DNA of 64,000 nucleotides from Achromobacter pulmonis (GCF_902859765.1 NZ_CADIJV010000007.1:113486-177485), one strand, 5' to 3'. Positions 38,189 to 49,948 are shown, counted from the stretch's first letter. A program made the numbers and translations. Notes: generated by a model not told the origin, from the sequence alone.

Positions 38189-39304
38189 ATGCAAGCGGAC
38201 ATCTTCTGCCGCGTGGTCGACAACTACGGCGACATCGGCGTCTGCTGGCGCCTGGCGCGGCGGCTGGCGCACGGCCATGGCTGGGACGTGCGCCTGTGGG
38301 TCGACGACCTGGCCAGCTTCGTCCGCATCCAGCCCGGCATCGACCCCGGCGCGGCGCGCCAGGCCTGCCAGGGCGTGGATGTGGTGCGCTGGTCGGCCAC
38401 GCCCGGCCCGGGACTGGCCGCGCGCGACGTGGTGATCGAGACTTTCGCCTGCGATCCGCCCGACACTTTCCTGGACAGCATGCGCCAGCGCCATCCGGCC
38501 TGGGTCAATCTGGAATATCTGAGCGCCGAGGCCTGGGTGGAAAGCTGCCACGGCCTGCCGTCGCAGCGGCCCGACGGTCTGGTGAAGCATTTCTTCTTCC
38601 CCGGCTTCACGCCGGCCACCGGCGGCCTGCTGCGCGAGCCGGGGCTGTCGGCCGAGCGCGACGCGTTCCAGGCCGATCCCGCCGCCCAGGAGGCGTTCTT
38701 GCGCGGCCTGGGCGTGGCCGACGGCCTGCTGTCGCTTCGCCGCAACGGCGCACGCACGATGTCCCTGTTTTGCTACCCGGGCGCCCCGGTCGATGCCCTG
38801 GCGCGGGCGCTGGCGGCTGACACGCGTCCGACCCTGCTGCTGGCGCCCGTCGGCGTCGCCCCCGGCCTGGAGGCGGCTTGCGCCCTGCCCGGCGGCCCGG
38901 CCGTGGCGCGCCTGCCGTTCGTGGCCCAGCCCGACTTCGACCGCGTGTTGTGGTGCGCCGACCTGAATTTCGTGCGCGGCGAGGACTCTTTCGTGCGCGC
39001 GGCATGGGCGGCGCGACCGCTGGTCTGGCAGATCTACCCCCAGGCGGGGAACATCCATCTGGAAAAGCTCGACGCCTGGCTGGCGCGCTATCCGGCCCCG
39101 GCCCCCGCCGCCGACCTCATCCGCGCCTGGAACCAGGCGGACGCGGCCACCGCCGCCGAAGCCGCGCTGGCAGCGGCCCTGGAACCCGGCCCCTGGCAAG
39201 CCTGGAACCAGGCAGCCCGCGACTGGGACGCGGCGCAGGCGGCCCGGCCCGATCTGGCTGAGAGTCTGGCTGTTTTTTGCGCAGAGTTGGCCAAGAAACG
39301 CTAG
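38189..39304 (+). CDS. earP: EF-P arginine rhamnosyltransferase EarP
   Basis: This 371-residue GT-B glycosyltransferase transfers rhamnose from dTDP-rhamnose to Arg32 of EF-P. The N-terminal DNYGDIGVCWRLAR carries the catalytic-region Asp. The C-terminal nucleotide-sugar site has NFVRGEDSFVRAAWAARPLVWQIYPQAGNIH. It is followed by efp, whose product carries the target arginine. Confidence 0.96.
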   Translation: MQADIFCRVVDNYGDIGVCWRLARRLAHGHGWDVRLWVDDLASFVRIQPGIDPGAARQACQGVDVVRWSATPGPGLAARDVVIETFACDPPDTFLDSMRQRHPAWVNLEYLSAEAWVESCHGLPSQRPDGLVKHFFFPGFTPATGGLLREPGLSAERDAFQADPAAQEAFLRGLGVADGLLSLRRNGARTMSLFCYPGAPVDALARALAADTRPTLLLAPVGVAPGLEAACALPGGPAVARLPFVAQPDFDRVLWCADLNFVRGEDSFVRAAWAARPLVWQIYPQAGNIHLEKLDAWLARYPAPAPAADLIRAWNQADAATAAEAALAAALEPGPWQAWNQAARDWDAAQAARPDLAESLAVFCAELAKKR

Positions 39305-39307
39305 AAT
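39302..39307 (+). promoter_or_regulatory. Possible -10 element for efp
   Basis: TAGAAT at 39302-39307 with TTGCGC at 39277-39282 (19-bp spacer) could be a sigma-70 promoter at the end of earP. The efp gene begins 211 bp later, leaving a long leader. The spacing is longer than ideal, so this is tentative. Confidence 0.3.
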
Positions 39308-39515
39308 AGAGAGTTTTCTGAGTCGCCCTGGATTGTCGGCGCCTCAACTATGACGCCTCCCGGGGTGTGCATGAAGCCAGATAGGCGGGCTCGTTTTCAT
39401 GGGTTCCGCAGAATCTCCAGGCTGATGGCGATGGGCCTTGCGGCCCGCTGCCAGGCGCCTGCGGCGGCTTTCTGCAAGCACGGCGAGTGCACCCTTTCCC
39501 CCCGGAGTTTTATCG

Positions 39516-40076
39516 ATGAAAACCGCTCAGGAATTGCGAGTCGGCAACGTGGTCATGGTCGGCAAGGATCCCCTCGTGGTCCAGAAGGCCGAATACAACA
39601 AGTCCGGCCGTAACGCCGCCGTCGTCAAGCTGAAGTTCAAGAACCTCTTGACCGCCTCGGCCAGCGAATCGGTCTACAAGGCCGACGAAAAGTTCGAAGT
39701 CGTCCAGCTCGATCGCAAGGAATGCACCTACTCGTACTTCGGCGACCCTATGTACGTCTTCATGGACGAAGACTACAACCAGTACGAAATCGAAGCCGAA
39801 AGCATGGGCGACGCGCTGAACTACCTGGAAGAAGCGATGCCCGTGGAAGTGGTCTTCTACGACGGCCGCGCCATCTCGGTGGAACTGCCCACGACCATCG
39901 TGCGCGAAATCACCTACACCGAACCGGCCGTCCGTGGCGACACGTCGGGCAAGGTGACCAAGCCCGCCAAGATCAACACCGGCTACGAACTGAACGTGCC
40001 GCTGTTCTGCGCCATCGGCGACAAGATCGAAATCGACACGCGCACCAACGAATACCGCAGCCGCGTCAACAACTGA
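39516..40076 (+). CDS. efp: Translation elongation factor P
   Basis: This 186-residue, three-domain EF-P relieves ribosome stalling at polyproline stretches. The loop KSGRNAAV places Arg at position 32, the residue rhamnosylated by EarP, in place of the Lys used by EpmA organisms. The upstream earP gene agrees. The C-terminal OB domain ends in [14 protein letters not shown] strong terminator follows. Confidence 0.98.
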   Translation: MKTAQELRVGNVVMVGKDPLVVQKAEYNKSGRNAAVVKLKFKNLLTASASESVYKADEKFEVVQLDRKECTYSYFGDPMYVFMDEDYNQYEIEAESMGDALNYLEEAMPVEVVFYDGRAISVELPTTIVREITYTEPAVRGDTSGKVTKPAKINTGYELNVPLFCAIGDKIEIDTRTNEYRSRVNN

Positions 40077-40092
40077 TCCGGCCGCAGGTACC

Positions 40093-40130
40093 AAAAAGCG
40101 CCAGCCCTTCGGGGTCTGGCGCTTTTTTTT
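40093..40130 (+). terminator. Rho-independent terminator after efp
   Basis: AAAAAGCGCCAG pairs with CTGGCGCTTTTT around a CCC-TTCG-GGG inner loop and runs into eight T residues, a canonical intrinsic terminator 17 bp after the efp stop. Confidence 0.9.
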
Positions 40131-40168
40131 CGCCTGGCGGGGCCGGCGGGCGGCGCCTTCCGGCGCGC

Positions 40169-40627
40169 TTATTGCAGGCGCTCGTCGTCCAGGAAGTCGG
40201 GCACCGCCATCACTTCGATGCCGTCATCGGCCAGGGCCTCGCGCTCTTCGCGCGTGGCGGTGCCGCGGATGGGACGGTCGTCGGCGTCGCCGTCATGGAT
40301 GCGGCGCGCTTCCTCGGCAAAGCGCGCGCCGACGTTTTCGGTGTTGCGCAACAGCGCCCGCACCTGACGCATGACCACCGCCTGCAGCGCCGACATCTTC
40401 TCGGCGTCGGTGGCGCCGGCCGGCGCCGCCGGCCGGGCCTCGGGCGCGTGCAGATGCGCCACGTTCAGCCGCGGGGCGGACAGCCGCTTGGTGATGCTGG
40501 CCGAGCCACAGACCGGGCACGACACCAGGCCACGCGCCTGCTGCGCGTCATAGTCGTCGTGCGAACCGAACCAGCCTTCGAAGATGTGGCCGTGTTCGCA
40601 CTGGAGGTCGAAAACTTTGAGAGCCAT
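40169..40627 (-). CDS. DUF1178-family zinc-ribbon protein
   Basis: This 152-residue protein has the DUF1178 N-terminal pattern MALKVFDLQCEHGHIFEGWFGS and a CPVCGSA motif, which together give a Cys-rich zinc ribbon. The C-terminal part is charged and helical. It is widespread in proteobacteria with no known function. ATG at 40627 is the family start. Confidence 0.88.
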   Translation of the reverse strand: MALKVFDLQCEHGHIFEGWFGSHDDYDAQQARGLVSCPVCGSASITKRLSAPRLNVAHLHAPEARPAAPAGATDAEKMSALQAVVMRQVRALLRNTENVGARFAEEARRIHDGDADDRPIRGTATREEREALADDGIEVMAVPDFLDDERLQ

Positions 40628-40770
40628 GGTGGAAATATGGGGACTGGCGGCCAGAATACAAGAAAGTGGCCGGATGGGCCCGGGCAGCCGGCCATCGGGG
40701 CGGATTTCGGCCGGTCCAGGCGGTTCCAGCGGCATTTTCGCCACAGTGGCGGTGGCCGGCAGGCAATGAA

Positions 40771-40792
40771 AAGCGGGCCCGAGGGCCCGCTT
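40771..40792 (-). terminator. Terminator of the DUF2968 gene
   Basis: AAGCGGGCCC and GGGCCCGCTT form a perfect stem with a short loop. Read on the minus strand it is followed by T residues. It lies 17 bp beyond the stop of the DUF2968 gene. Confidence 0.75.
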
Positions 40793-40809
40793 GCTGGCGT
40801 GCGCGGCGC

Positions 40810-41517
40810 TTACTTGCCGCGCTTGGGCGCGGCCGGCATGCGGCCGATCTGCGCCTGCTGCGCCTGCAGCGCGTCGATCTGGCGTTGCAGGTCGCGCAGT
40901 TGCTGGCGCACGTCCTTCTGCTGATCAGCCAGCGCCGTGGCTTCCTGGCGCGATTGCTCCTGGCGCGCGGCGACCTGCTGTTCCTGCTGCATGCGCAGGG
41001 TGCGGTCGGCCTGCAGCGTGCTCAGCTCGGCATTGCGGGCGGCCAGCAGTTTCTCGGCATGGGTGTATTCGGCCTGCAGCTTGATGCGCTTGATGTCCAC
41101 TTCGGCCAGATCGGCCGACTGGGCCGCGAACGCGCGGTAGGTGGCTTCCGCCTGCTTTTCCGATTCGGTCTTGAGCACCCGCCAGAAATCCTTCTGCTGG
41201 AACAGGGCCACGTAGTAGGTCAGCTCGTCCGGCTTGAACAGCAGGCTGGCGCCGTAGGTGCCGTTGTAGCTCGTGCGCAGCTCGGACACCTGGCGGTTCT
41301 GGATCAACCCCTGCAGTTCGGCCACGGTGGAGGCCGGGCGCGCCGCGGGCGCCGGCGCCGGCGGCGTCACCGGAGTGGACGCGGGCTGCTTGTCCTCGAC
41401 CTGCTGCACCGTGGGACGCGGGGGCTCGGATTGCGCGCTGGCGCAGGCAGCCAGGCCGGACAGGGCCGCACCCAGCAGCGCCATGCGCGCGGTGGCACGG
41501 ATAAAGTGGACGTTCAT
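40810..41517 (-). CDS. DUF2968-family lipoprotein with coiled coil
   Basis: This 235-residue protein has a lipoprotein signal (LSGLAAC, lipid Cys near residue 25), a Pro/Ala-rich linker to about residue 63, and a DUF2968 domain (VAELQGLIQNRQVSELRTSYNGTYGASLLF). A long Gln/Arg/Ala-rich coiled coil (about residues 150-225) ends in a basic tail. It is probably outer- or inner-membrane anchored and periplasmic. Function is unknown. Confidence 0.85.
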   Translation of the reverse strand: MNVHFIRATARMALLGAALSGLAACASAQSEPPRPTVQQVEDKQPASTPVTPPAPAPAARPASTVAELQGLIQNRQVSELRTSYNGTYGASLLFKPDELTYYVALFQQKDFWRVLKTESEKQAEATYRAFAAQSADLAEVDIKRIKLQAEYTHAEKLLAARNAELSTLQADRTLRMQQEQQVAARQEQSRQEATALADQQKDVRQQLRDLQRQIDALQAQQAQIGRMPAAPKRGK

Positions 41518-41656
41518 GCCTTCCCCAATAAAATCGTTGCGGAACTATAGCAATTTATTTCGCTCGCGGCTGACACGCTGACATAGCACACGGCCATAGT
41601 GTCGCGCGCTAAGGGCCATTCCCTATTGCGCCACGCCGGACCCGCGCGGTGGCCCC

Positions 41657-43063
41657 TCACGAGGCCTCCACGATGCCGTCGGCGGTCTCGCCCTGGCCGC
41701 CGCCCAGATGCAGCTTGCGCATTTTTTCCCACAGCACCTTGCGGCTGATCCCCAGGGTGTTGGCAGTGTCCTGGCGGCGCCAGCCATTGACGTCGAGCGC
41801 CGCCAGGATGCGGGCCCGCTCGGCGCGCTCGGCGTCGCTGAACACCGGCGGCTCGCACTGGGTGCTGGCGGCCGCCGCGGCCAGCGCGCCAGGCACCCGC
41901 AGCGGCTCGGCCAACTGGTCGAAGATGCGTTCGATGCGCGGCTGGTCCCAGGCCTGGAACTGGCGCCGCACGATGGCCACGCGCTCGGCCACGTTGGAAA
42001 GCTCGCGCACATTGCCGGCATAGCGCGTGCGGGCCACCCGTTCAAGCAACCAGTCCGGCGGCTCGCCCTCGGCCCCGAGCCGTTCCAGCAGGGCGCGGAA
42101 AATCGCCGCCTTTTCCTCGGCGCCGCGCTGCTCCAGATTGGGGATGCGCAGCTCGATCACCGCCAGGCGGTAATAGAGATCGGCGCGGAATTCGTCCTGG
42201 CCCACCAGCACCCGCAAGTCCTTGTTGGTGGCCGCCACCAGGCGGAAATCCACCGGCACTTCCACGGTCGAGCCCAGCCGCGTCACCGCGCTCTGCTCCA
42301 GCACCCGCAGCAGCTTGACCTGCTGGTACAGCGGCAGGTCGCCGATTTCGTCCAGGAACAGCGTGCCGCCATTGGCCTGCTCGAAATAGCCTTTGTGCGC
42401 GCCCACGGCGCCGGTGAAGGCGCCCTTGGCATGGCCGAAGAAATGCGCCTCGAACAGGCCTTCCGGGATGGCGCCGCAATTGACCGCGACGAAGGGTCCG
42501 TCCGACCAGGCCGCGCGGTCGTGCAGCAGGCGCGCGATACGCTCCTTGCCCACGCCGGTCTCGCCGTGTATCAGCACGTTGCTGCGGCAGTCGGCGAACA
42601 TGTCGGCCTCGGCCAGCAACGCCCGCATCGGCTCGGACACCGCGATCAAAGGCTGCTCGCGGCGCGGCGCGCTGCGGCTGAACTGGTCCAGCGTGCCGAG
42701 CAGCTCGAACAGAAACTTGCGCAGATCCGAGGAGGTGAAGGCCAGCGGCAAGGTGTACGAGTACTCCGGCGGGTAGTAGCGCGGATCGCGGCCGCGCGCC
42801 TCGGACGCCACCCAGATCACCGGCATGGCCTGCCCCGACAACCAGTCGTAGCCGCTGAAGCGGTTGTCGCCCATGACCGAGACCGACACCAGCGCCACGG
42901 CCGGCCGCGACGGGTCGCGCGGCGGCGGGAACGCGGTGCCGGCGTCGGCGCGAACCAGCGACACGTCCATGCCCGCCAGGCAGCGCTCGGCGCGGCTGGC
43001 GATGTCGGATGTGCCTTCCCAGACGTAGACGTCGAACTCTTCGCGCGAGAATTTCTGGGTCAT
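41657..43063 (-). CDS. Sigma-54-dependent activator of the tad locus (degenerate receiver domain)
   Basis: This 468-residue NtrC-class activator has an N-terminal receiver-like domain (about 1-130) lacking a clear phospho-acceptor Asp (the strand reads VALVSVSVM). The AAA+ domain holds Walker A GETGVGKE, the sigma-54 contact GAFTGA and the [13 protein letters not shown] Walker B. A C-terminal Fis-type helix-turn-helix follows ([33 protein letters not shown]). It is 49 bp downstream of tadG, so it is likely the dedicated pilus regulator, responding to something other than ordinary phosphorylation. ATG at 43063 is preferred. Confidence 0.9.
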   Translation of the reverse strand: MTQKFSREEFDVYVWEGTSDIASRAERCLAGMDVSLVRADAGTAFPPPRDPSRPAVALVSVSVMGDNRFSGYDWLSGQAMPVIWVASEARGRDPRYYPPEYSYTLPLAFTSSDLRKFLFELLGTLDQFSRSAPRREQPLIAVSEPMRALLAEADMFADCRSNVLIHGETGVGKERIARLLHDRAAWSDGPFVAVNCGAIPEGLFEAHFFGHAKGAFTGAVGAHKGYFEQANGGTLFLDEIGDLPLYQQVKLLRVLEQSAVTRLGSTVEVPVDFRLVAATNKDLRVLVGQDEFRADLYYRLAVIELRIPNLEQRGAEEKAAIFRALLERLGAEGEPPDWLLERVARTRYAGNVRELSNVAERVAIVRRQFQAWDQPRIERIFDQLAEPLRVPGALAAAAASTQCEPPVFSDAERAERARILAALDVNGWRRQDTANTLGISRKVLWEKMRKLHLGGGQGETADGIVEAS

Positions 43064-43112
43064 GGCGACCACCGCGCCGGCCAGGAAGGAAGGGGAATCA
43101 CGGGCTTCATCA

Positions 43113-45212
43113 TCAATACACCAGACGGGGCTTGCCGCAGTCCACGGACAGCAGCGATACATCGGTTTGGCCAACGCTCAGGCCGAGCATGTCCAGCAAT
43201 TGCTGCAGCAGGTTCGACAGCATGCCCAGCAGCGGCTGCAACAGCGTGACCACGATGGACAGCACGCCGCCCACCTGGTTGCCGCCGCTCAGGGCCAGCG
43301 AGGACACCGCATTGACACGGCATTGGCGGATGGCATCGGGGGTGATCGCCAGCGCGCAAGTCAGGTCGCTCAATGGCGCCAGCAACAGTGAATTGAGCAG
43401 ATTGCCCACCAGTTGCAGCGTGCCGCCCAGCACCCCGGTCAGGCCGCCCGTGGCCATGCGCTGGCCCAATTGGTTGAGCGCGGTCGAGGACCACTGCATG
43501 TCGTTGACCACCTGCGAAATCGATTTTCCCGGATTGCTGCCGCCGCCGCCCACCAGCGTAGTGGCGAGCGAGGTGCGCTGCGCGGCGGTCAACGGCGTGC
43601 CGGTGCCGATCAGATCGCCCAGGATGCCGCCGACCACGGCGTCGGCCAGATTGCCCGCCAACGCGCCCAGATCGACCGAGGTGGCGTTGACGGTGGCGGT
43701 GGAATCGGGCGATGGCGGCTCGGTCAGCGTCACCGACACCGGCGCGGTCGAATTGAAGATCGGCAGTGTCACCTTGCTGGTGAGCGGCAGGATGCCGAGC
43801 ACCTTCAGCACCTGGTAGCGCTGGATCGCCGCGAACGAGCCCGGCTGGCAGCTGTTGGTGAGGGACAGGAAATTGGCCTGCACGGGGTCGACGGCGGACG
43901 CCATGCCCGGGAAGCGCCCCAGGCAGATATTGGCCACCGACGAGGTCACGTCAATGGTGGCCTGCGATTCGGTCAAGGGCGCCTGGCACAGCTTGGATAC
44001 GGTGCCGGTGGACTGCGCCACGTCGATGATGACCGGCAGGTCGATGTACGAGCCCAGGGTGTTGGCCAGCAGCGGCCCGACCAACGGGATATTGCTGGTG
44101 TTGGCCCGCAGGTAGACGCGGATGCCGGCGCTGGTGGCCTGGGCGCCGACGCCGCCGACGCCGATGGTGGGCGGCTCGACGATGCGCACCTGCGACTGCA
44201 AGCCCAGCAGCGGCACGCTCAACCCCAGGTCCACCAGGTTCTGGCCGTTGGCGACGACCAGCGCGGTCTCCAGCACATTGAGCGCATTGACGTTGGCCTG
44301 CAGCGCCGAACTGACGTCGCCGCCGATGACATTGAGGTCGAGCACGCCGCCGTCGCCGAACAGCTTCACCGGCAGATTCAGCGGCATCACGTTGAGCACC
44401 ACGTTGATGGCATCGGTCAGCAGCCCGACGCTGGCCCCGGCGGTGCCGCCGGCCTTGTTCATCACCGTGAGCGTGGCCTGCAGCAGTTGCCCCAGCGTCA
44501 GGTTGCTGAGCGCGGCCAGTTGCTCCGGGGTGCCCACGCCAGTGGCCACCGACACCGGCAGCCCGAGCGCCTCCAGCAGGCCGGAAGGCGTGATGTTGAC
44601 ACTCGCCAGGCCGGCGGCGTCAAGCACGTCCAACTGCGCCGGGGTGGCGCCGACCGTGGTCAGCAACTGCGACAGCAGGCCGCCCCGCTGCAGGCGCAAC
44701 AGGCGCGAGCCAACCGTGAAGACCGCGACCGGCTGGGTGTTGGTGGCCACGGAAACTACCCGGACCGGCGCGCCGTCGGCAATCCCCGGCAACAGGCTCC
44801 GCAGGGACTTGCTCAGCGTGATGCGCAGCGCATTCGGCGCCTGGCCGCCGGCGGGGTCGAACACGTACATGCCGTTGGCATCGGCGCGGCTGGTGTCCCA
44901 CACCTTGCACTCGACGGTCACGTCGGTGGCGGAGAAGGTTTCGAGGATGTTGGGCACATTGGCCAGCACCGCCGCCTGCCCCGCGGCCTGGGCCCGGGCG
45001 CAATCGGCGGGCGCGCCCAGGCCCAGTACCTGTACCGCCGACAAGGCGGCCAGGTCCGACGCCTTCTGCATTTCCCGCTTCATGTAGTAGGCGTAGCCCA
45101 GTTGCGCCACGCCCAATAGCACCACGCCGACGATGACCACGAAAATGATGGCCACGGTCATGCTGCCACGCTGCCGCGGGCAGATCGCAGAATGAAGCGG
45201 GATGGCTGGCAT
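43113..45212 (-). CDS. tadG: TadG-like Flp pilus assembly protein
   Basis: This 699-residue protein has an N-terminal pseudopilin-like region ([47 protein letters not shown]) that forms one transmembrane anchor. A long repetitive Leu/Val/Gly-rich exported part (about residues 150-690) follows. TadG proteins act in Tad pilus assembly or surface anchoring. ATG at 45212 has GGAG 8 bp upstream. The gene is near the distal end of the tad operon. The size and repetitive body are unusual compared with shorter TadG proteins. Confidence 0.85.
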   Translation of the reverse strand: MPAIPLHSAICPRQRGSMTVAIIFVVIVGVVLLGVAQLGYAYYMKREMQKASDLAALSAVQVLGLGAPADCARAQAAGQAAVLANVPNILETFSATDVTVECKVWDTSRADANGMYVFDPAGGQAPNALRITLSKSLRSLLPGIADGAPVRVVSVATNTQPVAVFTVGSRLLRLQRGGLLSQLLTTVGATPAQLDVLDAAGLASVNITPSGLLEALGLPVSVATGVGTPEQLAALSNLTLGQLLQATLTVMNKAGGTAGASVGLLTDAINVVLNVMPLNLPVKLFGDGGVLDLNVIGGDVSSALQANVNALNVLETALVVANGQNLVDLGLSVPLLGLQSQVRIVEPPTIGVGGVGAQATSAGIRVYLRANTSNIPLVGPLLANTLGSYIDLPVIIDVAQSTGTVSKLCQAPLTESQATIDVTSSVANICLGRFPGMASAVDPVQANFLSLTNSCQPGSFAAIQRYQVLKVLGILPLTSKVTLPIFNSTAPVSVTLTEPPSPDSTATVNATSVDLGALAGNLADAVVGGILGDLIGTGTPLTAAQRTSLATTLVGGGGSNPGKSISQVVNDMQWSSTALNQLGQRMATGGLTGVLGGTLQLVGNLLNSLLLAPLSDLTCALAITPDAIRQCRVNAVSSLALSGGNQVGGVLSIVVTLLQPLLGMLSNLLQQLLDMLGLSVGQTDVSLLSVDCGKPRLVY

Positions 45213-45260
45213 GATCGTGGCTCCGTGGCTCGATGAGGCGGGCGAGGCTCCTTGGTGCGC

Positions 45261-45689
45261 CTAGTTGGTGTTATTGGTCTGGACCCGCTTGGTGAACCAT
45301 TCGGGGATCGGGTGGCTGAAGCTTTCGAGGTAGCGATTCCAGGCCGCCGTGGACGTCGCCCCCAGCACCGGCAGCGCGGCGCCGGCACGGCGGCCGTCGG
45401 CCTGCGCCGCCAGCAGGCCGCGGGTGATGTCGCCGAATGCCTCGGAGGCCGGCGCGGCCGGCTGGGCCGCCGGCGCCGCGGCCTGCGGCAGCGGCGTCTG
45501 CACCTGTTGCACCACGGGCCGGGCCGGCATCGGCGCGGCGGCCGCAGGCGCTGCCGGCACCGGCGTGGCCTGGGCCGCGCCGCCGCTCATGGCGCCGGTC
45601 AGAGGCGCGTTCGATTGCGCCTGGCAGGCCCAGGGCACGGCCCCGCCCAGCGCCAGGGTGAGAGAAAAGAAGGTAGCGGTTCGAGACAT
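45261..45689 (-). CDS. DUF3613-family tad-locus protein
   Basis: This 142-residue exported protein has a signal peptide (LTLALGGAVPWACQAQS), a long Pro/Ala-rich stretch and a short C-terminal domain with WNRYLESFSHPIPEWFTKRV, the DUF3613 pattern. Members occur in betaproteobacterial tad loci. The role is unknown; it lies between tadD and tadG, 15 bp from tadD. Confidence 0.8.
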   Translation of the reverse strand: MSRTATFFSLTLALGGAVPWACQAQSNAPLTGAMSGGAAQATPVPAAPAAAAPMPARPVVQQVQTPLPQAAAPAAQPAAPASEAFGDITRGLLAAQADGRRAGAALPVLGATSTAAWNRYLESFSHPIPEWFTKRVQTNNTN

Positions 45690-45704
45690 GGTGGCGGTTC
45701 CTGG

Positions 45705-46628
45705 TTAGCGCACGATCGGGCCATTGCCCAGTCTGTCCATCAAGGGGCTCATGACCGGCAGCACGATGCCCTCCCCGCGCGATACCCGGGTGGCGGCCGC
45801 TTCGGTGGCCGACGGGATCTGCGTCACCGTGGCCGTGGCGCCTGCCGGCGTCCCCGGCGCCACGGCCAGCGGCGCGGCGGCCTGGCTGCGGATTTCGGTC
45901 GCCAGGCGCAACACCTGGCCGCGCGCTTCCTCGCTGAGCCTGGCACGGTCCATCACGTTCTGGGCCCGCACCGGCTCGCCCTCGACCAGCAGCAGCAGGG
46001 CCAGATTGGCCAGCACCTTGGCGTTCTCCGGCGCCAGCTCGGCGGCCTGGCCCAGCGGCACGCGCGCGCCGGCCGGATCGCCAGCCCGCAAGCGCGCAAA
46101 CCCCAGGTCGCCCAGGATGCCCGGGTCCATCGGCGCAAGCTTGGCGGCGCGGGCGAAATCGTCGGCGGCCTGCTCGAACTGGCCGCGCGAGCCGGCGATC
46201 AGGCCCAGTCCGTGCCAGCCCTCGGCCGCCTGCGCGGTGCCGATCAGGGCGCGGTAGGCCTGCTCGCTGGACGCGGTCTGGCCGGTCTGGCGCAGCGCCT
46301 CGGCGCGCAGCACCGCGATGCGCGGATCATTGCCGAACTTCTGCTGGAACGCGTCGATGTAGGCCAGGGAGGCGAAATACCGCTGCTGGCGCTGCGCCTC
46401 GGCGATCATCGACAGCATCATGTCCGGCTCGGCCGGCTTGCGCCGGTTCTCGGCCTCGTCCTCGCGCTGCCGCATCAGCGCCTGTTCCTGCTGTTGTTGC
46501 TGGATCAATTGCCAGGCGGTCTCGGCGTTGTTGCTCTGGCAGCCGGCCAACGCCCCGGCGCCCGCGACTACCGCCGCCAGCAAGGTCCAACGCCACGCAC
46601 ACCGCGCCCTTCCCATTGCGCCCGCCAT
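45705..46628 (-). CDS. tadD: TadD-like TPR pilotin lipoprotein
   Basis: This 307-residue protein has a lipoprotein signal (AGALAGC) and tetratricopeptide repeats across about residues 85-240 (AYRALIGTAQAAEGWHGLGLIAGSRGQFEQAADDFARAAKLAP...). TadD acts as pilotin for the Tad secretin. The ATG overlaps the tadC stop (TGATG), which fixes the start; a GTG one codon earlier is also possible. Confidence 0.88.
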   Translation of the reverse strand: MAGAMGRARCAWRWTLLAAVVAGAGALAGCQSNNAETAWQLIQQQQQEQALMRQREDEAENRRKPAEPDMMLSMIAEAQRQQRYFASLAYIDAFQQKFGNDPRIAVLRAEALRQTGQTASSEQAYRALIGTAQAAEGWHGLGLIAGSRGQFEQAADDFARAAKLAPMDPGILGDLGFARLRAGDPAGARVPLGQAAELAPENAKVLANLALLLLVEGEPVRAQNVMDRARLSEEARGQVLRLATEIRSQAAAPLAVAPGTPAGATATVTQIPSATEAAATRVSRGEGIVLPVMSPLMDRLGNGPIVR

Positions 46629-47632
46629 CACATGCCCCCCATGCGCGACAAACCGCGCAATACCGCCACGAAGCCCGCGCCGCCGGTCACGATCAACAGC
46701 GCCGGCAGCAAGGTCACAATCATGACCGCCGTCATCTTGACGGTGGTCTTGCCCACTTTTTCCTTCAATTCCAGGCGGCGCTTCTCGCGCAAGCGCTCGC
46801 CGAAGCGGTTGAGCGGCTCCTGCACCGCGCCGCCGTGCTGGTCGACCTGCGCGATCAGGCGGCAGATGGCCGACAGATCGTCGTTGTCGAAGCCCGTCGC
46901 CAGCCGCGCCAGCGACTGCTCGCGGGTGCGGCCGCGCACATACAGTTCGGACGCCAGCCGCAGTTCATGCGTCAGCACCGGCAGCACCTGATTGAATTCC
47001 TTGGTCAACACTTGCAGGCTCTGATCGATCGACAGCCCCACCCCCTGCAACAGCCGCAGCAGGTCGATCAGCAGCGGCAGTTCGTTGGCCGCCTGCCGGC
47101 GCCGGCGCGACACGCGGCGGCGCACCAGCCATTTGGGCAGCATGTAGCCGATGGCGAAGCCGAAGAACGCGGCCACGAACAAGCCCAGCGCTGAACCGCT
47201 GACCGTGCGCCCCAGGTCGAACGCCACCGCTGCGGCCGGCAACAGCAGCGCCAGGGTGAAGCGCGCCACGATGAAGCGCAGCCGCGCCGTGACCGGGTTG
47301 TCATAACCCGCCAGGTCGACCAGCTTGCGGTCCTCGCCGGCCAGCAGGGCCTCGGCGAAGCGGCCTTCGCTCAGGCGCTTGCCGAACGAATCGGCCGCGC
47401 GCGTGGCCGCCGCCAGCCGCCCCTGCCCGCCTTCGGCCGGCGCCGGCGCTTCGGCCGGCGCCCTGGCGCGGCCCTCCCGCTTGGCCAGGGCCTGGTCCAC
47501 CACCTGGCGGCTGCGGTCCTGCCCGCGCAGGCGCCGTGTCATGCTCAGGCCCACGATCAGCATCGCGGCGGCGACCAGCATCAACGCCACCGCCAGCACG
47601 GTCGAGACATTCCAGGATTCGATCGCTGGCAT
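46628..47632 (-). CDS. tadC: TadC inner-membrane platform protein
   Basis: This 334-residue type II secretion F-domain protein has an N-terminal transmembrane segment, a charged Ala/Pro linker, two central hydrophobic segments, the F-domain (LPLLIDLLRLLQGVGLSIDQSLQVL...) and a C-terminal membrane pair. It forms the inner-membrane platform with TadB. ATG at 47632 (MPAIESW) is preferred; the longer frame upstream overlaps tadB. Confidence 0.9.
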   Translation of the reverse strand: MPAIESWNVSTVLAVALMLVAAAMLIVGLSMTRRLRGQDRSRQVVDQALAKREGRARAPAEAPAPAEGGQGRLAAATRAADSFGKRLSEGRFAEALLAGEDRKLVDLAGYDNPVTARLRFIVARFTLALLLPAAAVAFDLGRTVSGSALGLFVAAFFGFAIGYMLPKWLVRRRVSRRRRQAANELPLLIDLLRLLQGVGLSIDQSLQVLTKEFNQVLPVLTHELRLASELYVRGRTREQSLARLATGFDNDDLSAICRLIAQVDQHGGAVQEPLNRFGERLREKRRLELKEKVGKTTVKMTAVMIVTLLPALLIVTGGAGFVAVLRGLSRMGGM

Positions 47633-47643
47633 CCGCGGCGTCC

Positions 47644-48572
47644 TCAAATGGCCTTGGCCATGCGGTACAGGATGTACGAGCCACCCAGTTGCAGACAGAC
47701 CGCCGTCATCAGCATCTTGAAGCCGAGCGGGTCGACCCACAGTCCCATGAACAAGTCGTTGTTGGCCACCATGATGAAGCCGGCGATGCCCAGCGGCAGC
47801 AGCGCCAGGATCCAGGCCGACAGCCGGATCTCGGCCGAACTGGCCGACAGCTCGGCGCGCGCCTGGCCGATGTCGCGCATGAATGCCGCCATGCGTTCCA
47901 GCACCTGGTCGCTGCGGCCGCCAAAGCGCAGCGCCACCGACACCACCGCCGCCACCATGTAGAGCTCCTTCATGTCGTACTGGCGCGAGACCTGCACCAG
48001 CGCCGCATCCAGTTCCTTGGCCGAGCGGCTCAGCGCGGCCGCGGTCTCGACCACTTCGCGCAGTGGTTCGTCGGTGGCGGCCGCGGCTGTCTGGAAGGCC
48101 GCCGCCATACTGTTGCCGATGGTGACCAGGCGCACGATGTTGTCCAGGAACGCCGGCAGCTGCGACACCCGCCGCCGCTGGCGCCGGTCGGCGCGCAGCC
48201 ACAGCAGGAAATAGGCGAACACCGACAGCAGCACCAGCGCCACCAGGGCCGACAGCCAGCCCAGGAAAGCCCAGGCCAGCAGCGCCCCCACCACGATGGG
48301 CAGGATCAACTTGGCGTAGAAGCCCGGGCTCTGGCGCACCCCGCCCTGCAGCAACAGCATGTCCCAGCGCGAAAAGCCGCTGCGCAGCGCGCGCGCGCCC
48401 TGCGCGAACGGCATCTTGCCGCTGACCGGCGCGCCGCGGCTGCGGCGCAACTGATCTTCGAGAAAGGCCGAACTGGCGGCGCGCCGCTGGCCGCTGTTGG
48501 CGTGCCGCCACAGCAGCACCGCCGCCAGGGCCAGCACCAGCGCCAGTCCACCGATCACGCCGGCTTGCAGCA

Positions 48573-48573
<1 letters not shown>
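47644..48573 (-). CDS. tadB: TadB inner-membrane platform protein
   Basis: This 309-residue F-domain protein has an N-terminal membrane segment, a central hydrophobic pair near residues 90-130, the F-domain (LPAFLDNIVRLVTIGNSMAAAFQTAAAATDEPLREVV) and a C-terminal membrane pair. It pairs with TadC and the TadA motor. The ATG overlaps the tadA stop by one base. Confidence 0.9.
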
Positions 48574-49928
<1,355 letters not shown>

Positions 49929-49948
49929 GTGGGATCCCGCCGCCTGCG

